Program-made: the position numbers and the translations under genes | The notes under the pieces: generated by a model | Database searches by the model: none | Told to the model about the DNA's origin: nothing | The model's input: only the letters and a program-made list of their open reading frames with translations | DNA from: Atherinomorus stipes | Taxonomy: Eukaryota; Chordata; Actinopteri; Atheriniformes; Atherinidae | Assembly: GCA_023101725.1 (NCBI GenBank) | Contig: JALJCO010007810.1 | Location: 62,001 to 126,000, forward strand | Reading direction: 5' to 3' | DNA length: 64,000 nucleotides | Part shown: positions 57,301-64,000 of the stretch, one piece after another | Layout: every line of letters begins with the position of its first letter | How positions within the stretch are numbered: the first letter of the stretch is position 1

Positions 57301-58711
57301 GGCATGGATGAGCTCCGCTCCAAGAAAAAGATTCACACTGATCTATTGTTCTTAGGGTGCCTCTTTAACTAGACTGCTGAGAGTTCAAATCTGTCTTACA
57401 GCATCCTGCTAATAATGCTTAGATTATTTTCTCTCTTTTACCATGGACAGAAAATGATCTTCCATCTCTGTTTTCTGGAGGAATGCCATGTTGCAGTATA
57501 TGTGTAGGTGCCAGCCACATGCCCGCCCAGACAAAGACGAGGAACAGAGGGAACTCACTGCTCACATTAAATACCCAGTTAAAGAAAAGTATAGCACCTT
57601 TATAATCTAAAATTATACATTCAATTAAAAAAAAATACCACTGTAAAAAAGACAAAATTAGGATTTCAAATTTTTTAAATGAATTGTTTTTTTTTTGTTT
57701 TTTTCTCTTTTGCCTTAAACATCTATTTAACTACAATTACTGCTCAAAGCATAATTAATAAGTATAAAACTTAAAAGCAAAAATACCTGATACTTGTTGG
57801 AACTAGGGCAGCAATAACCCTAATTAACCTCTAGTTTTTGGTCCCCCAAACCAAAACCATTCATAATTTTTTTTAATTAATCCCTCAGTTTGTTTTACTT
57901 TAAACAATGTAGTTAAATCTGCATTTTCACGAGAGGATAAACGTATAAAAGATTTTAGCAGTATTTAAACAGAATTCGTTTATTTTATCATACTGATCCC
58001 CACATTTTAAACACATCAGTACAATAAAGTCTACAATTTCAAAGACAAGCTACCTACATGTATGCCGGACATGACGGTGGACAATTTTGTCTCAGTGACC
58101 TTCACCACACTAAGTGGAAACATTAAATTATTTTCAAACCTTGGAATGTTCTGGGGCATTTAAAGCTTTTACCAAATCTGATTAAAACCAACAAAACAAA
58201 TTTGTTATTTGTTTGTATATTTCTATGTTGCTCTTCATGATGTGCTCTCAATGACATCACTGCACCCAGAGCTAGATCCAGTGGACCGTTAAGTCCTGAC
58301 GGGCTTAGATAACAGACCTTGACAATGCAATGCACCAGAGTACCTTCCAGAAAACTAACTAGGTCTTGAAGAGCAGAATAAAAACAAGAAATCCCTCCAG
58401 CTTTCTACATTTTCTCCCTTTTCTGCAGGCAGCAGGGGCTCTGCAGATCACTGATCGTCTCCTCTGCACGCCACTGGCCGTTCCCTTTCCACCGTTACTA
58501 TGTAAAGCTGAGTCTCACCTTGTGTCACTTCTCTGCAAAGGCTGTCGTTGTTGTTGTTGTTATTATTGTTATTGCTATTGAGGCATTTCCTCTCCTCCAT
58601 CATTTCATCCAGACTGGAAGAGCTCTTCTCATCTTCCTCCTCCTCAGACGCAGAGCAGCTCCACACCTCCATGGTGACTGGGGAAAAACTGCCCTCCGTG
58701 TCTCCGTCCAT
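42329..58711 (-). CDS. hap1: HAP1/TRAK-family motor adaptor (14 exons, 776 aa)
   Basis: Coiled-coil adaptor linking vesicles or mitochondria to dynein/kinesin. Exons in coding order: 58711-58519, 52384-52308, 52078-51962, 51879-51785, 50561-50453, 50352-50274, 50192-50062, 48830-48756, 48537-48326, 46683-46465, 46336-46005, 45831-45649, 45435-45333, 42734-42329. Phases agree at every junction. Residues 1-64 are variable with an acidic run and poly-Asn. Residues 70-360 are the HAP1 N-terminal conserved region (VGQVTKTYHDI, a CC1-box-like AARIGQSLL, ELSMRDDLLQFY, EEISSLLAQIVDLQ, NLRNKSLPN, LPMDSLAAEIEGT). Residues ~490-776 match TRAK/Milton C-terminal text (RSYLPDRLQIVKPLEG, TLHHWQQLAKPNLGGIL, TITTCKVLHPS, SPLGLVQLLQERSISA). 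Intron 8 has a GC donor. hap1 rather than trak is inferred from synteny. First-exon ATG choice is moderately sure. Confidence 0.88.
42907..43938. mobile_element. DNA element in hap1 intron 13
   Basis: Left GGGGCCTCATTTATAAAACTGTGCATA-like end and right TGCATATGCAACACTTATAAATGAGACCCC-like end are imperfect inverse copies, a familiar fish repeat pattern. The interior has no transposase and hosts a tRNA-like repeat at 43617-43777. Confidence 0.55.
43617..43777 (-). repeat. tRNA-like short interspersed repeat, copy 3
   Basis: Bounded by AGTGTGGCAGG and CCACACTGCCACA. On the minus strand it reads TTTGGCTGATTGGTTACCGC (A-box-like) and GGGGTTCAGACCCG (B-box-like). Similar to 17057-17193 and 29290-29408. 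Confidence 0.55.
44410..44740 (+). mobile_element. Tc1/mariner transposase relic in hap1 intron 13
   Basis: The frame has lost most of its middle but keeps GHPEKITAREHPLLNEVK and then VVKHGGGSIRVWGCF, the latter a hallmark of Tc1/mariner transposases (usually VKHGGGSIMVWGCF). Large deletions make it inactive. It lies antisense to hap1. Confidence 0.75.
49328..49816. mobile_element. complete TTAA-type element (family C) in hap1 intron 7
   Basis: 489 bp from TTAAAAGGCACAGTGTGTAAG to CTACACACTGCACCTTTAA, with TTAA on both sides and inverted ends. It is a relative of the element broken by the foldback at 7540-9560. No transposase. Confidence 0.75.
53235..53745. repeat. nonautonomous repeat with ATATCGG-type text (hap1 intron 1)
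   Basis: Contains CCAATATTGGCATTAAAATG, TGATATCGGAAAATATCTG and GACCGATATTTTG. These words are shared with the element at 60974-62410. Ends are not precisely defined. Confidence 0.45.
53796..54450. repeat. dispersed repeat starting GGGCTGTCCAATTTGGGCC (hap1 intron 1)
   Basis: TTTGGGCCCCAGGGGCCAAA and TTGGCCCGCAAGC at the left, with TTTTGGCCCACGACCATCC at the right, resemble the ends of a known type of fish DNA element. No intact frame is visible. Confidence 0.4.
54891..55531. mobile_element. TTAA-type element (family B-like) in hap1 intron 1
   Basis: Left TTAAAGGGACATTGTGTAAC and right TTACACAATATCCCTTTAA are inverse at TTAA sites. The length is 641 bp and no transposase frame is seen. Confidence 0.75.
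56922..56961. repeat. (GGAT)n microsatellite
   Basis: About nine GGAT units in hap1 intron 1. Confidence 0.9.
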
Positions 58712-58782
58712 GGCTTCTGGTTTTACTGTGTCCTGGCAGTGCTGCGACACACCAGCTGCATGATTCTGCTGGCTTGTGTTTG

Positions 58783-58802
58783 TGCGTGTGTGTGTGTGTG
58801 TG
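58783..58802. repeat. hap1: (TG)n microsatellite in the hap1 5' region
   Basis: About nine TG units, 70-90 bases upstream of the chosen hap1 start codon, probably in the 5' untranslated region. Confidence 0.85.
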
Positions 58803-58883
58803 GAGGAAAACTATCTGCTGGTCTACGTGAGGGTGTGTCTACATCAGTGCCTGTGTGTGTAAGGGAATCTGAGCTGCTTGGAG

Positions 58884-58895
58884 TTAATATATAAT
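58884..58895 (-). promoter_or_regulatory. hap1: possible TATA box of hap1
   Basis: The coding strand reads ATTATATATTAA about 175 bases before the start codon. It could serve as a TATA box, but AT-rich words are common here. Confidence 0.35.
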
Positions 58896-58959
58896 CCCTC
58901 AGACTGTACGGGCCATCTGTCGTCACGCCTGCCTCCGTTCACCTGGCCACGTTGGACTA

Positions 58960-60960
58960 CCGGGTAAAAAAAAGAGGTGAAGAAGAGGAGGAGGGGTAAA
59001 GAAAGAAACAAAGACTTGACCTGGAGCTTCTAAATGTGGTTTTAATCAGCCTGACTTTTTCACTCATCAAAAAAAGATTTAGACGTGCAAAGAGCTGAAA
59101 AAGTCATTTTGAATAGGATGCAGCTTAAAAGGATGCTGCACAAAGCCCACCTACCCCCGGTGAATTCAGGGAGATGGTACGCCCCACCCAACCAGCAGCT
59201 GCTCCTTTTTTCTACACAGACGTCATAGCAGACAGAGAGAAGGCTCTGTGTAATGCTGCTGCAGGCAGTCACGCCCACAGGGGGGCTGATGGATGCAGGG
59301 GTCTGGGTAGAGTGTGGGTCAACATTCACAATAAAAATAAAGCAGAAAATTATTGCTTTAATGCAAGATACCAGCATGTGCATAAACATATGCTGTTTAT
59401 TTTCAATCCATTCACCTTCTTTGACATCAAATCCAGAAGCTATCATGATGTGTGCAGTTCTGTTGAATTTTAACGTGATGCCACCATCACCCCATCATTA
59501 CTCCCCGTCTACCCAACAGCCTCTGAACTACTACACCAGGGTTTCTTACAATCAAATATTAACCCCCTCTTTAATATTTCAACAAACTGTTTCTTTGCAG
59601 GTCGAATGCTGCACACAAGAGACAGCGCAGAGCGCAGACACAACATTTGTGATCTGTGGGATCCCAGGTCTCATCTCGTCTCGTCTTTGCAAGCATTTGT
59701 TAGGTTTTATCCTGCACAGACTTTCTACAGGACTCCATGTTATAAGTGGGAGTTAACAAGAGACAGAAGTTAAAAGACTGAAGGAAATAGATGGTTATAA
59801 GGAAGCAATGTTTGGACTTTGGCCACAATGCCAAACAAAACGTGTAATACGTGCTATGTCCTAAAATGACCTGTCAGAAATGAAAAGTCATATCTGTATT
59901 GTGGTGTTTAATGATTAACTTTCTTTAGAAACCACAAACATTTACAGCTATGTATAATGAGTGCTGTGAAAATAAAACACAAAAGCTGACAACAATCGTA
60001 TAAAGATTCATTTATCTTTACTAAGCTCTAGTTCACTGGGAGGAATCAAGGAACTTTTGATGAAAACATGCAAGGGGAAAAACCCGGCACAGTCATTTTC
60101 CACCTTCAAGGGCATCTATTGAAATATCACCTAGAACAATCATATGTGTTTACCTGATTTAATACATTACCAAATATCATTGATCAAAGCTCAGAAACAC
60201 CCTGCCTGCAGCCTGCCAACTCCTGAGAGGAAAACAAAAACATCCTGCATGAGGTTTGTGATTAAAGCCGAGAAGTCGGCTCCATCTGCTACTCTGTTTT
60301 TCTCTCTCATGCCCTTCCTGTTGAGGATCAGCCGGTTTAGAAGATCCTTCATTTCCATTAATAAAATTCTGACAAATGTTTCCTTGATGAATTTAATTGA
60401 AGGTTTTTTTTAAGTGTTTATTATTTTAGTTTAAGTGTTTTCTTTCAGAAACTTTGACAAAACACAATTTAAGACATCCCCTGTCAAACAAGGAGCAACA
60501 AAACAAATAAACGTAAACAAGCTAGCTCCTCAGAATTTCCCATCAGCCCGTTACTTTTCAATTTCTTGTCTGAAAAGAAGTGAACACTTATGAAAGCCCA
60601 CCCTCTCTCCCATTTTTAATTATTGGTGTGTCAATTCTTTTTTTTTTTTTTTTTACCACTCTTCTATGCTCAAAAACAAGAACAAAAAAATTATGGATAA
60701 CCAATTATTTGAATTTCAAATTAAGTAAAAGCATAATATTAGGACCATTAAATAATTGGCCAACCATAAATCCCACACACCCAGACAATAGTCACACGCT
60801 GTCCTCATCCCTGTATTCATGCATCGGTCTTCACTGAAGTTGCAGTTTAAATAACAAAATTGGTTTAATTCACAAAATTATGTCTAATAGGCTGCTTGAG
60901 TTTGAAAATATAAATAATTAAACTAACCAAAGTAGTGAGGTAAAAGATGTTAGTACACAG
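58960..60960. other. gene-free region upstream of hap1
   Basis: No exons or named repeats were recognised. There is a purine-rich stretch at 58965-59010 and AT-rich spacer after that. Confidence 0.4.
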
Positions 60961-61092
60961 CAGGACTGAGAGTAGGGATGCACAATATAATCGGCCCCCT
61001 ATCTGTATTGGCCTATGTCGGCCTTAAAACTGAGTATCAGACATTGGCCACTCCACCGATATTTAACCAATCATCCCACAGTTTCTGAAGTC

Positions 61093-61916
61093 TAAGACCA
61101 TGTCCACACGAAGTCAAAACGAACACGAAACGCTCATATTTTCCAGACCGTTTGTCTTAAAGATGGAGACGTAAAATAAATTTGATCGACCACATGAATC
61201 CATGAAAATGCTGCAAAATATACGCCAGGCCTGTAAGTGGCGCTGTGGTGCTAAAGCAAACATAGGCGGAAACAGGCGATAGAATACTGGGCATGCGCAG
61301 AAATATGTATACAACGTTAAACAACCAAACCGAATGCTCCGATCTATGGTTGTGATCCGCCAGAAACGAGAAGGGTCTATCTGCGACTCGCAAGACAGGG
61401 GCGTGTCATAGAGTGGGCGTGTCGTAGTGTGACGTTACTCGACGACACGCCCACCAGGCCAGTGAGAGCACGGTAAAATCTAGCCCTACCCCTGACCCTT
61501 CCCCTAAACCTAACCAGACCCACCCACAATGCGACACGCCCACTATAGGACACGCCTACTATGGGACACGCCCACTGGGTTGCAAGCCGCAGATAGATAC
61601 ACTTGCCAGAAACCCCAAAAAAGAAGAAGGCTGAACAACCAAACCGAGAAGATGGCGGCAAGTACAATTGGGCGAACAGGTACATTCAACCCTGTTCGGC
61701 GCCATTGTTGAAAAACGAGGTCAGAGCTTAAAGATGGAACCGCGAAAACGGCGTTTCTAAATCTTCCCATGCTAAAGGCTTGATAAAAAAAAAAAGATCG
61801 TTTACAGACCCCCGCTTCGTATGGATGAGAGGCTAGTTTGGTGAAAAATTTCTGAATTTAGGCCAGAGTTTTTTTTTTTTGTCTTTTTTTTTTTACTTCG
61901 TGTGGACGGGGCCTTA
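61093..61916. mobile_element. second-level element, ends with GTCCACACGAAG
   Basis: TAAGACCATGTCCACACGAAG at the left and CTTCGTGTGGACGGGGCCTTA at the right are inverse. These ends resemble those of a widespread fish hAT-like family. It contains a further insertion at 61376-61597. Confidence 0.65.
61376..61597. mobile_element. third-level insertion with TCTATCTGCG ends
   Basis: Left TCTATCTGCGACTCGCAAG and right TTGCAAGCCGCAGATAGA are inverse with two mismatches. The interior is packed with GGGCGTGTC/GACACGCCC words in both directions. Confidence 0.6.
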
Positions 61917-61981
61917 AAAAAAAACTCAAAACTTCTTCATCAAAAAGTTCTTTTTTTACAGACTTTAAAACTTCTAAAGAC

Positions 61982-62254
61982 TAGGGGTGGGAAAAAAATG
62001 TTGATACACTGAAATATCACAATATTTTCATATGCCGATATCATATTGACATTCAAAAATGCGATATTTTATCATTCTGTTACGAAATATTGTGGGAATT
62101 CACAAATTATCGTAAGGTTTTGTAACAGAACGATGAAATCTTGCACGATTTTCTAAGTAAAATAGATCGATGCTGCATTTTTAAATATCGATTTGATATC
62201 GGCATATAAAAATATTGCAATATTTCAGTGTATCTATATTTTTCCCCACCCCTA
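61982..62254. mobile_element. palindromic element nested in the outer element
   Basis: TAGGGGTGGGAAAAA at the left and TTTTTCCCCACCCCTA at the right start arms of ~110 bp. The arms share GATACACTGAAATAT and ATGCCGATATCA-type text. No coding content. Confidence 0.7.
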
Positions 62255-62410
62255 TTTTTCAAAGTTTCGGAAACAGATAACAAAACTGCTATTTGCAATG
62301 ACTGCTTTTTTTTCAGCTTTAATATAAGTATCTATATCGGTTAACGGCCACATGAGTTTTAAAATATCGGCATATTGGTTATCGGCCAAAATTCTAATAT
62401 TGTGCATCCT

Positions 62411-64000
62411 ATAAACCCTAAAAGAAAATCATTACTCATTAAATAAAATGTTTTTCTATATATAAAAATTATAGTACGTCTATCATTGTAAAGAACAGAA
62501 GAAGTATTTTGGTACCTAAAAGTAAATGTACAAAGGAAGCACAAGACTAGAACTGAAGCACAGTGAACTAAAACACCAGACGACGGCAGGGAGGTAGACT
62601 GATAAACACCATATGCCACCTGCCAAAAAAGTCCAAATACTGTTGTGTGGCACAGCACGGTGCAATCTGCAAGAATCAGGTTAGTCTGTCCTGTTCCTGA
62701 GAGCAACATGTGGTTTGGTATCAGCTTACTACATCCTTTTTGACATTACAAGGACACAACCATACATTCTTAAAAAATCCTCTCCCTAAAAGATTAAAAT
62801 CATGAACTCCTCGGATAGGTAGATGTTTCCTTGGAGACTTGTCAGAGGCAGGTTAAATTTTAATATCAGATAAACATGGATGGTAAAAGATTTACACTGT
62901 GAGGCTATCATGAAGGTGGAAAACAAAGCTTATTTATGTTTTGAGAGTACCATTACAAGGAAAAAACTCTTCTTGTATGACTTTCTATGAACAAAGTCAG
63001 TGTATTCTAAAATGAAGTTTTCAACTGGAACGATAAACCAAAGTTATGTGAATAATCTTGTTAAAAAGTTGATTTAGTACTAAATATCTTAAAAGACTTC
63101 AACAGCAGAATGAATCACTCTTCAAATCACGTCCTCCTTTCACTCCACAAAGTCTAGACAACCTATGCATTTATTTATAGTGTTTGTGGGTTTCTGCAGC
63201 AATGACAATACCAATCCTGTCACTGTGATGTCAGAGCGGCCACCAGGACATGCAGTCTGCAGACCTCCAGCACAAACTGCTTAGGATGCCAAGCCACAAA
63301 GTGCTAATTGGCTTGATGGCATATGACGTCCGTGGCTTTCAAATGAGGACCTTAACCTGGATGTGTAGAGGAAGAGCGGGGGTGGATTTGGCTCCAGGTT
63401 TAAAACACAAAGTACAGTAAGCTCCAAGCAAAAGTTCATTTCCATTTCTGACTGACTTGAACTCAGACATTAGACATACAGTATAATGGCCTGCACGCTG
63501 TGTTTCTGTTTTTTATTTGACCAAAACTAAAAGGACACGAATCTCATTGTGGAGATTAAGCTGTAATTTAATGGGCCACCCCACACACCCTTGTAAATGT
63601 ATAGTTCCACATTATGGGGCAAGATATCACGATAAGATAATATAACTGAATTGGTGCTCAGTTTCCCCGTGTTGCCAGAGTTGTTTTTGGACTGGTTTAG
63701 GGATTGTGTGATGGACCAAAAGTAGTCCAACTTTGTGAAGTTGTTTTAAAACCTACATTAAATTATGATCTGGTGTTACCGGTGTCACATGAGCTCAGTA
63801 CACGGTATATACAAGTGAAAACGTTCTGAAAAGTGTTAAACACCACAGAGAAAGCAGTACTGTACAATAAAGAGAGGGGAGGCCTCCAATCAGAAACAAA
63901 GTTCTGGAGAAATACAGATTAGGGCTAAGTTGTAAAAAGCAATTAAAACCCTTTAACTGTCCCTTGAAGCCCCATTATATCCATTATTAGAAAACACAGA
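62411..64000. other. gene-free end of window
   Basis: No exon or named repeat was recognised. In human the next gene would be JUP; a TTTATT near 63513 could be a minus-strand polyadenylation signal, but nothing else supports a gene end here. Confidence 0.35.

Larger units (their letters stand above)
60974..62410. mobile_element. outer element of a transposon nest
   Basis: AGGGATGCACAATAT at the left and ATATTGTGCATCCT at the right are inverted ends. Both flanks have ATCGGCC/TATCGG-rich text. Only ~120-160 bases next to each end belong to this element; the rest is later insertions (61093-61916 and 61982-62254). Confidence 0.65.

Noticed and set aside
58712..58750. Upstream GTG extension of hap1
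   Set aside because: The ATG at 58711 is the first in-frame ATG seen and the extension has no conserved sequence; non-ATG initiation is not needed.
58520..58894. Plus-strand frames opposite hap1 exon 1
   Set aside because: Antisense shadows of the Asn, Ser and Glu codon runs in hap1.
58960..64000. Search for jup (plakoglobin) exons next to hap1
   Set aside because: No armadillo-repeat-like frames; the region is transposons and spacer.

Overview
This window looks like teleost fish nuclear DNA, most likely a percomorph. The genes are split by GT-AG introns and have TATA boxes and AATAAA signals. The spacers are full of fish-type DNA-transposon remnants. Five protein-coding genes can be reconstructed exon by exon. 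Three are type I keratins: K1 on the plus strand at 1880-4708, and K2 at 11082-12991 and K3 at 25311-32816 on the minus strand. The fourth is a two-coding-exon gastrin gene (gast, plus, 40645-41074). The fifth is a 14-exon huntingtin-associated-protein/TRAK family gene, assigned to hap1 (minus, 42329-58711).

The order keratins - gastrin - hap1, with gast and hap1 tail to tail, matches human 17q21 (type I keratin cluster, EIF1, GAST, HAP1, JUP). I saw no eif1 or jup exon. This synteny is the main reason for calling the peptide gene gastrin rather than cholecystokinin, and the large coiled-coil gene hap1 rather than trak1/2.

Layout. 1-1780: nothing recognised, then the K1 promoter. 1880-4740: K1, eight exons with the standard type I keratin intron pattern. 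4740-11000: intergenic, with a 47-bp-arm hairpin, a long poly(A) tract, and a foldback palindrome built on ~178-bp tandem units lying inside a TTAA-flanked element. 10984-13074: K2, seven coding exons. 13.1-25.1 kb: gene-free, with an LTR-like repeat, TTAA elements, a Harbinger-like relic with a MADF-like fragment, a hAT-like element with an 8-bp target duplication, and a Tc1 relic. 25.1-32.9 kb: K3, nine exons with one intron too many and TE-rich introns. 33-40.4 kb: intergenic repeats. 40.4-41.2 kb: gast. 41.2-58.9 kb: hap1. 58.9-64 kb: gene-free, with a multi-level nest of transposons.

The genes are not a pathway. The keratins are epithelial intermediate-filament subunits, gast encodes an amidated gut hormone, and hap1 encodes a motor adaptor. 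No prokaryote-like system, CRISPR array, or tRNA/rRNA gene was seen. The most interesting points are: the extra intron splitting the helix-initiation motif of K3; two in-frame GC-AG introns; a short hap1 exon (45333-45435) recovered by phase, which completes a TRAK/Milton-like C-terminus; the Met-to-Val change in the gastrin core; and the foldback and nested transposon architecture. All family assignments are from reading the sequence and memory of the families; no database search was run.
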